A DNA stretch of 64,000 nt from DASWJS01 sp036397035 (GTDB lineage: Bacteria > Actinomycetota > AC-67), in NCBI GenBank assembly GCA_036397035.1, contig DASWJS010000019.1:1-64000 (forward strand), written 5' to 3'. Below, piece by piece: positions 1 to 8,156 of the stretch. A program made the position numbers and the translations under genes. The notes beneath the pieces were generated by a model that searched no databases, was not told the origin of the DNA, and was given only the letters and a program-made list of their open reading frames with translations. Positions within the stretch are counted from its first letter, which is position 1, and the number at the start of each line of letters is the position of its first letter.

Positions 1-295
1 CGCCCGCTTCGCGGGCGCGCGCCACCCCCGCCACGTTGACCTCGTGAACCCGCCCGCCGAAGTCGTGCGCGGCCAGCTTGTAGCGGTTGGCGCCGAAGGT
101 GTTGGACTCGACGACCTGCGCGCCCGCCTCGACGTAGGCGCGATGGACCTCGCGCACGAGGTCGCGGTCGGTGAGCGAGAGCACGTCGAAGCACGCCGCG
201 GGCGAGGCGCCGCGCGCTACCAGCTCGGTGCCGGTCGCGCCGTCGCCCGCCAGCGGTCCTTCGGCCACCAGCGCGGAGAAGTCGGTTCTGTTCAG
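1..295 (-). CDS. Homocysteine S-methyltransferase domain protein, N-terminal part
   Basis: This is the N-terminal 98 residues of a homocysteine S-methyltransferase domain; the rest lies beyond the left edge. The family moves a methyl group to homocysteine to make methionine, either as a stand-alone enzyme or as the first domain of MetH or of a fusion with methylenetetrahydrofolate reductase. The sequence shows the typical start of the barrel: a GDGATGTEL strand and loop, then DRDLVREVHRAYVEAGA, and the ESNTFGANRYKL motif. The reading frame has no upstream ATG, GTG or TTG. The most likely start is the CTG at 295, five bases after GGGAGG. A GTG at 268 is the alternative. The gene is divergent from the lipoprotein gene at 430. 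Which family subtype it is cannot be told from this fragment. Confidence 0.85.
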   Translation of the reverse strand, partial: MNRTDFSALVAEGPLAGDGATGTELVARGASPAACFDVLSLTDRDLVREVHRAYVEAGAQVVESNTFGANRYKLAAHDFGGRVHEVNVAGVARAREAG

Positions 296-429
296 CGAAG
301 CCTCCCGTTGAGAGTCATCACATTACGTGAAAGGGTGAGGGCCGACCCCGCGTGGCGCGCGGCGAGCCGACTGGCTAGCCTTGTCGCGCGCGCCCGACGA
401 CCGCGCACCCCGACGACGGAGCCCGTGGA

Positions 430-828
430 ATGAACTTCACCGGAAGGGCAAGGATCTTCGCGACCGTGCTCGCCCTGGCGGCGACGCTCGGCTCCTGCGA
501 TTACCTGAAGGATGCCGAGCCGTTCACGGCCACCGTCTTCATCGCGCTCGGGCCGGACGGGCGCGTGCAGGTGACGCCCTCGGAGATCCGCGGCGACTGG
601 CGGGTCGGCGAGATCACGGTCGTGAACGACACGAACGACAAGCACGGCTTCGCCATCCGGGAACTGGCGGTGTTCGAGGAGATTCCGGCGGGTCTCACGC
701 GCGTCGTGCGCGTGACGGACGTCAAGGACGACACGACCTACGTCATCGACGACCACCTGCACGACGAGAGCGGCCCCGAATGGCAGGTCAAGCTGGTCGT
801 CGACTTCAAGAGCGAAGAGTTCCGCTGA
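430..828 (+). CDS. Small exported lipoprotein, cupredoxin-like
   Basis: A 132-residue protein with a signal peptide ending in a lipobox (ATLGSC, Cys about residue 23), so it should be a lipoprotein on the outer face of the membrane. The mature part looks like a small Greek-key beta domain: alternating strands with an NDTNDKHGFAI segment that resembles the region of the first copper ligand (His) in cupredoxins. The usual second cluster, Cys-x2-His-x2-Met, is absent, and the C-terminus instead has DDHLHDESG. It may therefore be a cupredoxin fold without a type-1 site, or bind metal differently. It is convergent with the lipoprotein gene that ends at 832, only three bases away. The fold call is an inference from the pattern, not a match. 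Confidence 0.6.
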   Translation: MNFTGRARIFATVLALAATLGSCDYLKDAEPFTATVFIALGPDGRVQVTPSEIRGDWRVGEITVVNDTNDKHGFAIRELAVFEEIPAGLTRVVRVTDVKDDTTYVIDDHLHDESGPEWQVKLVVDFKSEEFR

Positions 829-831
829 GGG

Positions 832-1377
832 TCAGGAGACCGGGCGCAGCTCGAGGGCGAGCGTTTCGACCAGAAGCCGGTTGACGTCGATCGCGGGCCC
901 GAATGCGCCCCCGGCTGCCGCGTCGGAGCGAACGATCAGGACCTGCAGGAACCGTTCCTCGAACCACACGTGAACGATCTGCTTGTTGATCGTGGCCTTG
1001 TAGACCGGCACGCCGCCGACGTCCAAGGGCGCGCGCGAGGTCTGCGTGATGGAAGCGACGAGGCTGCGCCGGAACTCCAGGTCCTCGGTGCGCGCGTCGG
1101 GCGACAAGCGGATCACCTGAAAGACCGCGGCAAGCTCCTTGCCGGTGCGCAGCTCGAAGACCGTCGACTCGCGCAGGTAGGTGTTGCGCTCGGCCGCCTT
1201 CCGGTTCACCCGCTGGGTCGCTTTCTCCGACAGCTTCACCGTCAAGCCGCCGAGCGTCGGCGTGACGGCCAGCGCGAGGCTGTCCTCGGGCTGGGGCGCG
1301 TTGGGATCGACGCCCGCGGCGCAGCCGGCGAGCCCGAGCGCGAGCGCCGTTGCGACGGCCGCGATGCGAGGGGTCAC
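832..1377 (-). CDS. Lipoprotein of unknown function
   Basis: A 181-residue exported lipoprotein. It starts with GTG at 1377, which overlaps the stop of the preceding gene in a GTGA junction, so translation is probably coupled. The signal peptide runs to a lipobox at ALGLAGC (Cys 19). The mature part is rich in alternating hydrophobic positions, with a long central segment (about residues 55-110) of mixed helix and strand; no catalytic motif or known family was recognised. It is the last gene of the leftward operon that begins with moxR. Its position beside a permease and a cupredoxin-fold lipoprotein suggests an accessory role at the outer face of the same system, but this is inference from context only. 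Confidence 0.8.
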   Translation of the reverse strand: MTPRIAAVATALALGLAGCAAGVDPNAPQPEDSLALAVTPTLGGLTVKLSEKATQRVNRKAAERNTYLRESTVFELRTGKELAAVFQVIRLSPDARTEDLEFRRSLVASITQTSRAPLDVGGVPVYKATINKQIVHVWFEERFLQVLIVRSDAAAGGAFGPAIDVNRLLVETLALELRPVS

Positions 1378-1925
1378 AGGGCGGGGTTCTCGACCACGTC
1401 GAGCGGGCCGCCGTCTGCGAAGTTCACGACGCGATCGAAGTACGTGTATTGGCCGGGTGCCGCGTCGACAACCCAGCGCCACTGCTTGCCCGGCTCGATC
1501 ATGCCGGAGTCGAACACCTTGCCGGGGCTCTGTGTCGCGGTGCCCGAGGTGAAGGAGTGCTCGGTCGGGCTGAACCGGTCGTCGAGGTTCTTGAAGATGA
1601 TGACGTCGCCGACGAACACGCGCGGACCCTGGTCCGCCGGGATGTACTCCTTCTGCGATCCGCCCTTCCACTCGAAGTCCTGCAAGCCGTCGCGGAACAC
1701 CACGATGGTGTACACGACGGGCTTGTAGCTGGACTTCGGGGTCTCGGTGGGCGTCGGCGTCTTGGTCTTGCGTTTCCTCGGCTTGTCGTCCGGCGTCTCG
1801 GTCGCCGTGTTGGTCGGGTTGATGCTCGAGTCGACGTCTCCCAGCTCGCCGCCGATGTCCTTCCCCGTCGAGCACGAGGACAGCGCGACGGCGAGTCCGA
1901 TGGTCAGCAGTGCGATCCTTCTCAT
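1374..1925 (-). CDS. Lipoprotein with a cupredoxin-type domain lacking the copper cluster
   Basis: A 183-residue lipoprotein: signal peptide with lipobox ALSSC (Cys 18), a Thr/Pro/Lys-rich linker (about residues 35-65), then a plastocyanin-like domain (about 68-183). The domain shows the cupredoxin strands VGDVIIFKNLDD and a His in PTEHSFTSG at the place of the first copper ligand. Where blue-copper proteins have Y-x-Y-x-C-x2-H-x2-M, this one has GQYTYFDRVVNFADGG, with neither Cys, His nor Met. It therefore probably keeps the fold but not a type-1 copper site. The ATG start at 1925 overlaps the stop of the transporter gene (ATGA), and its own stop overlaps the next lipoprotein gene. A role as a binding or docking subunit of the adjacent transporter is inferred. 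Confidence 0.8.
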   Translation of the reverse strand: MRRIALLTIGLAVALSSCSTGKDIGGELGDVDSSINPTNTATETPDDKPRKRKTKTPTPTETPKSSYKPVVYTIVVFRDGLQDFEWKGGSQKEYIPADQGPRVFVGDVIIFKNLDDRFSPTEHSFTSGTATQSPGKVFDSGMIEPGKQWRWVVDAAPGQYTYFDRVVNFADGGPLDVVENPAL

Positions 1926-4900
1926 GCGTGCTCCAACCTCCCAGAGCGTTTGATGACTTCTTCGGTCGTTCCCAGGTACGCCTGCACGACGCGCTCGTCG
2001 GCGAGCACCTCGTCCGGCGTGCCGCGCACGAGGACCTCGCCGAGCACCATCGCGATCAGCTCGTCGGACACCGCGGAGATCAGCGGCATGTCGTGCTCGA
2101 TGATGATGAGGCTGCACCCCGTCTCGCGCCTGACTTGCTCGAGCAGCGGCGCCATGTTCTCCGCCTCGCGCTGGGCGAGGCCGGAACTGGGCTCGTCGAG
2201 CAGCAGGACCCGCGGCTCGGCCGCCATCACGCAGGCGAGGTCGACGATGCGGCGTGTCCCGGTCGAGATCTCGCTGATGAACTTGTCGCGGTAGGCCTCC
2301 AGGCCGAGCAGCTCGATCAGCGTCTGCACCTTGCGCATGATCCTGGCCTCGGACTGGCGCGCCTGCGGCGCGCCGAGCGCCTGCAGCACCATGCTCTTGA
2401 CCTCGGTCTGGCGCTCGAAGGCGATGGCGATCGTCTCGGCGACGGTGAGCGAGGGGAACAGCTTCGCGTCCTGGAAGCGGCGGATGAGCCCGATCGACGC
2501 GCGCTCGTCGGGACCGAGCGCCGTGATGTCGCGGCCCTGGTAGACGATCCGCCCACCGTCGGGGTCGTTGAAGCCCGAGATCATCTCCAGGACCGTGGTC
2601 TTGCCGGCGCCGTTGGGCCCGATCAGGCCGAGCGACTCGTTCTCGCGCAGGGCGAAGGACACGCCGTTGACGGCCGTCACGCCGCCGTAGGACTTGGTGA
2701 GGCCCTCGACCTCCAGGATGTTCGCGCGGTCGCGATCGTCGAGCTTGCTCGGCACGCCGGTCCCGCCGACGCTGACGGACCGCGAGCCTTTCAGGAAGAC
2801 CGCGCGCATGATGTCGGGACGGCCGAGCAGCTCCTCGGTCGGACCGTCGAAGCGGATCTCGCCCTTTTCCATGAAGACCGCGCGCTGCGCGAGGGTGAGC
2901 GCGATGTTGACCGACTGCTCGACGATCAGGATCGTGGTGCCGCGCTCGTGGATGGCGCGCACGATCCCGAGGAGCTGTTCGACGACGGCCGGCGCGAGCC
3001 CGAGCGACAGCTCGTCGATCATCAGCATCTTCGGCCGGGCCAGGAACGCCTGCGCCAGCGTGAGCATCTGCTGCTCGCCGCCCGACAGGCTCCCGGCGAC
3101 CTGGCCGAGCTTCTCGCGGAGCACCGGGAAGTACTCGTAGACCTGCTCGACGTCCTGCGCGTGCTTGGCGTCCTGGCCGTAGAGCCAGCCGGCGAGTTGC
3201 AGGTTCTCGCGGACCGTCAGGCCCGGGAAGATGCCGCGCCCGCCCGGCGTCTGGGCGATGCCGTGCCCGGCGATCTCGTACGGCGGCACGTGGGTGACGT
3301 CGCGCCCGTCGAAGACGATCGCGCCGCCGGAGGCCTCCTGCGTCCCCGATATCGCGCGCAGCATCGTGGACTTGCCGGCGCCGTTGGTGCCCAGCAACGC
3401 GATGATCTCGCCCTCCTGGACGTCGAGGTCCACGCCGAAGAGCACCTGCACCGACTCGTAGTGCACGTCCACGTCGCGCATGACGAGCAGCTTCGCCCGC
3501 CCTTCGCGCCGCGCCTTGCGCCACTCCTCCGCGGCCATCGCCGCCGCCGCGGCCGACCGCATGTCGAACTCGACGTAGGGCCCGGCCGTGATGATGATGA
3601 TCGAGCCCAGGATGGCGAAGGGAACGAAGACGAGCATCGCCGCGCGCAGCCCGACGCTGCTGGCCACCGCCCCGACGATCGGGAACGCAAGGAACGTCGG
3701 GATGGTCCACGGCTCCAGCATCGCGATGCCGAGGTTGCGCAGCCGCGGGGGGATGACCATGGAGATCACCGAGACTCGCGCCGGGATGATGATGGCGTTG
3801 CCGAAGTAGATCACCGCGGAGATGAAGAAGACGAAGAAGATGTTGGGCGCGAAGGCGATGCCGATGTAGGCGAGCGCCCCCGCGATGCCGAGCGCGCCGT
3901 TGATCATCACGACCCGGCCCGGGTTCCGCCCGATCACGCGGTCGACCAGCGGCCCTCCCATCACCAAGCCGAACAGCGACACCACGCCCAGCAGCGAGAA
4001 GTAGAGCCCGCGGCTCCAGGTATCGAGCCCGTGGACGGTCGCGAGATAGAAGGGGAAGAAGAGCCCGATGCCACGGACCGACAGCGACTCGAACGGCGTC
4101 GAGTAGGCGTAGCGGCGGAGCGTGCGCACGCCCCAGGCGGCTCGGAACGCCTCGCCGAAGGACGGCGGCTCTTGCTGCCGTCGAGCAACCTCCTCGTCGG
4201 CGCCGAAGGCCTTCCGCTCGTGATAGCCACGGATCGGTTCGGGCATGGTCAGGAAGTAGAGCGACAGGAACACCGCCACGACGCCGAAGGCGACGAAGGG
4301 GACGCGCCAGCTCCAGACCGTCGCCACGACGCCGCCGAGGAGCGGCGACAGGACCGCCGCCAGCCTGGTCGCCGCATGACGGAACGCGAATGACTGGCCC
4401 CGGTACTCCGGCGGCACGTAGTCGGCGATCAAGCTGAAGCCGACCGAGTCGGGCCCGAGGCCCCCCGCGGTCGACACGATGCTCCCCGCCGCGAGCCCGA
4501 ACCGCCCGCCGGCCATGCCGGTCATGATGTGGCCGACCGAGCCGATCGCGTTGCCGATCCCGTAGATGGTCACGCGGCGCCTGCGGTCTCCGAGGTAGCC
4601 CAGCGGCAGCGACAGCGCGACCGACAGCAGGCCGATGTAGGCCGAGAGCGTGATGAGGAATCCGATGTTCAGCTCCAGGTCGCGCTGGATCTCCGGCAGG
4701 GCGACGCCGTAGGTGGCCTCGCCGAAGATGCCGACCGTGCCGAGCAGCATCAGCATCACCAGTGGCTTCTTGCCGTAGGACGAGCGCAGGTTGCTCGGCT
4801 TCAGGCCTTCCCGGAACAGCGCCCACACGCGGGCGAAGACGGTCCGAGACACCGGCTCCAGCCCCGGATGAACCGCGCCCGCGGTGCCGGGGATGTGCGC

Positions 4901-4987
4901 CTCGACCTCGACGGTCGGCGCGTCGGCGGCGGGCGGGAGGTGCTCCGGCGTGGGTTCGGTCGTCACGGCGTCGTCCTTGTTGCTCAC
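1922..4987 (-). CDS. MFS transporter-LivF-LivG triple fusion
   Basis: A 1021-residue protein that joins three normally separate parts. Residues about 70-480 are a major facilitator superfamily transporter with about 12 membrane spans and a GYLGDRRRR loop after the second or third span. Residues about 498-735 form a LivF-type ABC ATPase: Walker A GTNGAGKST at 533-541, signature SLSGGEQQ, Walker B MLMIDE. Residues about 755-1005 form a LivG-type ATPase: Walker A GPNGAGKTT at 790-798, Walker B VLLLDEPSSGL, with the signature degenerated to ISTGTRR. LivF and LivG normally energise the LivH-LivM branched-chain amino acid permease, and a fused LivH-LivM is encoded just upstream. Start GTG at 4987 overlaps that gene's stop (GTGA). 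The MFS part could be a second pore or a membrane anchor. The substrate is unknown. Confidence 0.93.
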   Translation of the reverse strand: MSNKDDAVTTEPTPEHLPPAADAPTVEVEAHIPGTAGAVHPGLEPVSRTVFARVWALFREGLKPSNLRSSYGKKPLVMLMLLGTVGIFGEATYGVALPEIQRDLELNIGFLITLSAYIGLLSVALSLPLGYLGDRRRRVTIYGIGNAIGSVGHIMTGMAGGRFGLAAGSIVSTAGGLGPDSVGFSLIADYVPPEYRGQSFAFRHAATRLAAVLSPLLGGVVATVWSWRVPFVAFGVVAVFLSLYFLTMPEPIRGYHERKAFGADEEVARRQQEPPSFGEAFRAAWGVRTLRRYAYSTPFESLSVRGIGLFFPFYLATVHGLDTWSRGLYFSLLGVVSLFGLVMGGPLVDRVIGRNPGRVVMINGALGIAGALAYIGIAFAPNIFFVFFISAVIYFGNAIIIPARVSVISMVIPPRLRNLGIAMLEPWTIPTFLAFPIVGAVASSVGLRAAMLVFVPFAILGSIIIITAGPYVEFDMRSAAAAAMAAEEWRKARREGRAKLLVMRDVDVHYESVQVLFGVDLDVQEGEIIALLGTNGAGKSTMLRAISGTQEASGGAIVFDGRDVTHVPPYEIAGHGIAQTPGGRGIFPGLTVRENLQLAGWLYGQDAKHAQDVEQVYEYFPVLREKLGQVAGSLSGGEQQMLTLAQAFLARPKMLMIDELSLGLAPAVVEQLLGIVRAIHERGTTILIVEQSVNIALTLAQRAVFMEKGEIRFDGPTEELLGRPDIMRAVFLKGSRSVSVGGTGVPSKLDDRDRANILEVEGLTKSYGGVTAVNGVSFALRENESLGLIGPNGAGKTTVLEMISGFNDPDGGRIVYQGRDITALGPDERASIGLIRRFQDAKLFPSLTVAETIAIAFERQTEVKSMVLQALGAPQARQSEARIMRKVQTLIELLGLEAYRDKFISEISTGTRRIVDLACVMAAEPRVLLLDEPSSGLAQREAENMAPLLEQVRRETGCSLIIIEHDMPLISAVSDELIAMVLGEVLVRGTPDEVLADERVVQAYLGTTEEVIKRSGRLEHA

Positions 4988-7131
4988 GCGTGCGCCCTCC
5001 CGAAGATCCTCGATGCCAGCGCGTATCGCTGGTCGTGGCGAAGCGCCGCGAGGCCGTGGCTCTCGACCGGCGGCGACAGCGGCGCCAGGCGCTTCTCCCA
5101 CGCCTCGGGGCTGTAGTCGGCGAACAGGCTCGGCACGACGATGTTCTGGCGCATCGCCACCACCCGCAGGATCGAATCGCGTACGCCGAACACGACCTGA
5201 ACGAGCCCGCCCGGAATGAACATCAGCACGACCAGCCCCAGGATCCCCGTGGTGAGCTGCGCGAAGCCGGGGAAGAACAGCGAGCCGCCGATGAAGTAGA
5301 GCGTGCCCAGGAACGCGCCGATCGGGCTCGACACGCCGCCGATCACGACCAGGACGAACAGGTTGATGCTGAACGAGGTGCCGAACAGGTTGCCCTGGCC
5401 GACGTCGCCCATGCCGAGCTGCTGGAAGGTCAGCAGGGCGCCGCCGAGTCCGGCGATGAAGCCGGACAGCGCGAAGGCGATCAGGCGCGTGCGCACGATG
5501 TTGATCCCGAAGGACTGAACGCCCGCCTCGTTGTCGCGCAAGGCGATCAGGACCCGGCCGGCGCGGCTCTTGCGCAGCGCGTAGACGGATGCGACGACGA
5601 TGATGGCGATGACCATGCACAGGTAGTACATCGATCGCTCGTCGGCGAAGTGCAGGAAGAACAGCGACGGGCGCTCGATCCCGGCTTTGGGGACCGTCTG
5701 GCCGAGGAAGCGGTCTTCGAACAGGAACACCGGCAGGGTGATCGCGACGGCGAAGGTGGCCACGGCCAGGAACAGTCCGCGGATGCGCAGCGCCGGAATG
5801 CCGATGAGGAACGCGAACGCCGCGCCTGCCAGCCCGCCCACCAGCAACGCGGGCAGGAACGGCACGCCCCAGTGCTGCCATGCGTAGCCCCCGGCGAACG
5901 CGCCCATGCTGGCGATGGCCATCTGGCCGAGGCTGATCTGGCCCGTCCAGCCGGTGAGGATCGTCACCGACACGCCGATGATGGTCCCGATCCAGATGAA
6001 CTGAAGCGTGTTGCGCGTCACGATGTCCGTCATCCACGGCAGCCCCAGCAGGATCACGCCGAGCACGGCCAGCAGCGCGATGCGCGTGCGCCCGATCGCG
6101 GGGAGCTTGACCATCTCGCGCGGCGTCGGCCGAGGCTCCTTCGTGGCCTTCCAGCTCGTCGTGTCGTCCACGCGCGCGTTGAGCTGCTTGCGCTGGAGCA
6201 GCAAGCCGAGCACCAGCACGCCCAGCAGGCCGAGGTCGACCCACGCGGACGAGCCCGACTTCCAGATGTTGAGCCCGCGCTGGAGCAGGTCGATCCCCAC
6301 CGCGGAGAAGAAGGCGAGCGGCATGCTGCTCATGCGCGCGATGACCGCGGCCGCGAGCGGCAACAGCAGCGCGGTCTGGTCGAAGAACAGCTCGGCGTTA
6401 TATTCCCTGGGCATCTTGGCGAGCGCGCCGACGCTCGACAGCACGCCGACCAGGGTCCACACGCCGACGAGGAGGAGCTTGACGTTGATGCCGAGCAGCG
6501 ACGCCCGGTCGGCGTTCTCGGCCGAGGCGCGGATCGCGATTCCGATCCTGGTCTTGCGGAAGAAGACGGCAAGGCCGACGGCGATCGCGATCATGAGTCC
6601 GATCCCGAACACGTGAACGAAGCGGATCGGGATCTGGTCCAGCTCGAACAGCGGCGCGAACGGCCCGGTGACCGCTTCGGTCGGCTGCACCTCACCCGGC
6701 TTGACGAAGATCCCGTTGACGCGACCCTGCACGTCGGCCAGCAGCGGGATGAAGGAGATCGTGACGACCGTCATCACCAGGCGGGGGTGCCGGTAGAACA
6801 GCAACGCGGCGACGGTGCCGACGAGCACCGCGACCAGGATCCCGGCGACGATCGCCGCCAGGAAGGCCAGGCCGTAGGGCAAGAGGCTGCGGATGTAGAG
6901 CTGGTAGAAGAGCTGCGCCGACAGGGCGCCCAGGGCGATCTGGCTGAAGTTGATGATCCGCGAGGTGCGATACATCAGCACGAGGGCCACCGCCGTGAGG
7001 CCGCTGGCGAGGGCGGGGAGCAGCCCGATGAGCAGGTTGCCGTAGAAGACGTCCAGCCCGTAACGCAGCCCCGCGATCAGGGCCACGCCGATGGCGGCCC
7101 CGACGAGCGCCTTGAGCTGGGCAGGTCTCAC
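4984..7131 (-). CDS. Fused LivH-LivM branched-chain amino acid-type ABC permease
   Basis: A 715-residue membrane protein uniting two ABC permease subunits. Residues 1 to about 310 resemble LivH: multiple spans with the SRIINFSQIALGAL signature of the family near residues 56-70. Residues about 345-650 resemble LivM, with WTGQISLGQMAIASMGAFA and GLALRVRG-like features. A polar segment of about 40 residues joins the two halves, and a further soluble tail follows. The family imports branched-chain amino acids, amides or urea with LivF/LivG ATPases, which here come from the next gene. The GTG start at 7131 overlaps the upstream stop (GTGA), and the stop overlaps the next start in the same way. No LivK-type binding protein lies in this operon; the lipoproteins on either side may fill that role (inference). 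Confidence 0.93.
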   Translation of the reverse strand: MRPAQLKALVGAAIGVALIAGLRYGLDVFYGNLLIGLLPALASGLTAVALVLMYRTSRIINFSQIALGALSAQLFYQLYIRSLLPYGLAFLAAIVAGILVAVLVGTVAALLFYRHPRLVMTVVTISFIPLLADVQGRVNGIFVKPGEVQPTEAVTGPFAPLFELDQIPIRFVHVFGIGLMIAIAVGLAVFFRKTRIGIAIRASAENADRASLLGINVKLLLVGVWTLVGVLSSVGALAKMPREYNAELFFDQTALLLPLAAAVIARMSSMPLAFFSAVGIDLLQRGLNIWKSGSSAWVDLGLLGVLVLGLLLQRKQLNARVDDTTSWKATKEPRPTPREMVKLPAIGRTRIALLAVLGVILLGLPWMTDIVTRNTLQFIWIGTIIGVSVTILTGWTGQISLGQMAIASMGAFAGGYAWQHWGVPFLPALLVGGLAGAAFAFLIGIPALRIRGLFLAVATFAVAITLPVFLFEDRFLGQTVPKAGIERPSLFFLHFADERSMYYLCMVIAIIVVASVYALRKSRAGRVLIALRDNEAGVQSFGINIVRTRLIAFALSGFIAGLGGALLTFQQLGMGDVGQGNLFGTSFSINLFVLVVIGGVSSPIGAFLGTLYFIGGSLFFPGFAQLTTGILGLVVLMFIPGGLVQVVFGVRDSILRVVAMRQNIVVPSLFADYSPEAWEKRLAPLSPPVESHGLAALRHDQRYALASRIFGRAHA

Positions 7132-8156
7132 AGGTAGTCACCCGGGTCGATCTTCATCAGGTTCGTGTCGTAGTTGCCGGCGAAGACGTCGCCGATCACG
7201 GTGTACTGCTCCTTGACCGACCAACCGCCGTACTGGGTGGCGACCCAGAACAGGCCGAACATCTCCAGTTCGTACTCGCCGCTGATCTCGAGCTTCCAGG
7301 AGATCTTGTAGGCCTGCGCCAGCTCCTCGCAGACGGTGATCCGGTCGCGCCCCAGGATCTCGGTGTCGGACTGGATCGTGTTGCTGGACGGCACCAGGAT
7401 CGGCGCGCCCGACAATGGGTCGGTCTGCCCGGATTCGGACTTCGGCGCGACGTCCGCCGCCGCGTCGGTCGACGTCGCTCCCTGCTCGATCGTGAAGTCG
7501 ATCAGCTTCAGCGGCTTCGCGGGCTCGAAGGCGAGGTAGCGGGCCGGGCCTTCGTCGGGGTCGCGGAAGGGCTCGTAGTTGGTGAACTCGATCTTCGTCA
7601 GGAACAGCCCTTCCGTCGGGTTGTCGGCGCCGGTCGAGGGCACGACCTTGTAGGTGATCCGGCGACCGAGCGGCTCGCCGGAGAAGTAGTCGATCGGATC
7701 CTCGATTTCGAACCTGAAGCTGGGCGAGCCGTCGGGCTCAGTCGCCTCCACGATGTTTCCGATGGTCCGGTAGCCGACATCGAAGAACGGGAAGCCGTTC
7801 TCCCTGTTGCCTTGGAATTGGAACAGATAGGTGCCCTGGCTCGGGATGTTGGCCTGGCTGATGTTCGCCGTCGCCGCGTCCCGCGGCGCGATCGCCGTCG
7901 TCGGGCCGCACAGCGGCTCCTCGGGCGTCGTCGGCTCGGGCTCGGGCTCGGGGAACTCGGGGATCTCGATCGACGGGAGCGCGATCGGCGGCAGCACCGG
8001 CTGATCGATCTCGATGGTGTCCCCGCCGAAGGTGAGGTCCACGCCCACCCTTACGATGTCGACTTCGTTCGGCACGGTGAAGAAGCCGCAGGACGTCAGG
8101 AACGTCGCGAGGACGCTCGACACGAGCACCGGTTTAGACAGACCCGACGGCTTCAT
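7128..8156 (-). CDS. Lipoprotein of unknown function in the transporter operon
   Basis: A 342-residue lipoprotein: short signal peptide with lipobox FLTSC (Cys 23), a Pro/Glu-rich spacer around residues 58-80 (repeated P-E pairs), then an all-beta-looking domain from about residue 90 to the end. I see no similarity to LivK-type periplasmic binding proteins and no enzyme motif. The start overlaps the end of the TgpA-like gene by 23 bases, and the stop forms a GTGA junction with the LivH-LivM gene. This makes it part of the coupled operon, placed between the maturation module (MoxR, DUF58, TgpA) and the transporter. It could be the solute receptor of the transporter or the client of the maturation module; neither can be shown from the sequence. 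Confidence 0.85.
   Translation of the reverse strand: MKPSGLSKPVLVSSVLATFLTSCGFFTVPNEVDIVRVGVDLTFGGDTIEIDQPVLPPIALPSIEIPEFPEPEPEPTTPEEPLCGPTTAIAPRDAATANISQANIPSQGTYLFQFQGNRENGFPFFDVGYRTIGNIVEATEPDGSPSFRFEIEDPIDYFSGEPLGRRITYKVVPSTGADNPTEGLFLTKIEFTNYEPFRDPDEGPARYLAFEPAKPLKLIDFTIEQGATSTDAAADVAPKSESGQTDPLSGAPILVPSSNTIQSDTEILGRDRITVCEELAQAYKISWKLEISGEYELEMFGLFWVATQYGGWSVKEQYTVIGDVFAGNYDTNLMKIDPGDYL

Noticed and set aside
1910..4393. Long open frame on the plus strand opposite the MFS-LivF-LivG gene
   Set aside because: It reads as His/Arg/Asp-rich low-complexity protein, as expected opposite a GC-rich gene with strong codon bias, and has no ribosome site or domain.
7128..8156. LivK-type binding protein for the first Liv system
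   Set aside because: The 342-residue lipoprotein lacks the periplasmic-binding-protein pattern seen clearly in the protein at 37840-39348; the role is possible only from context.
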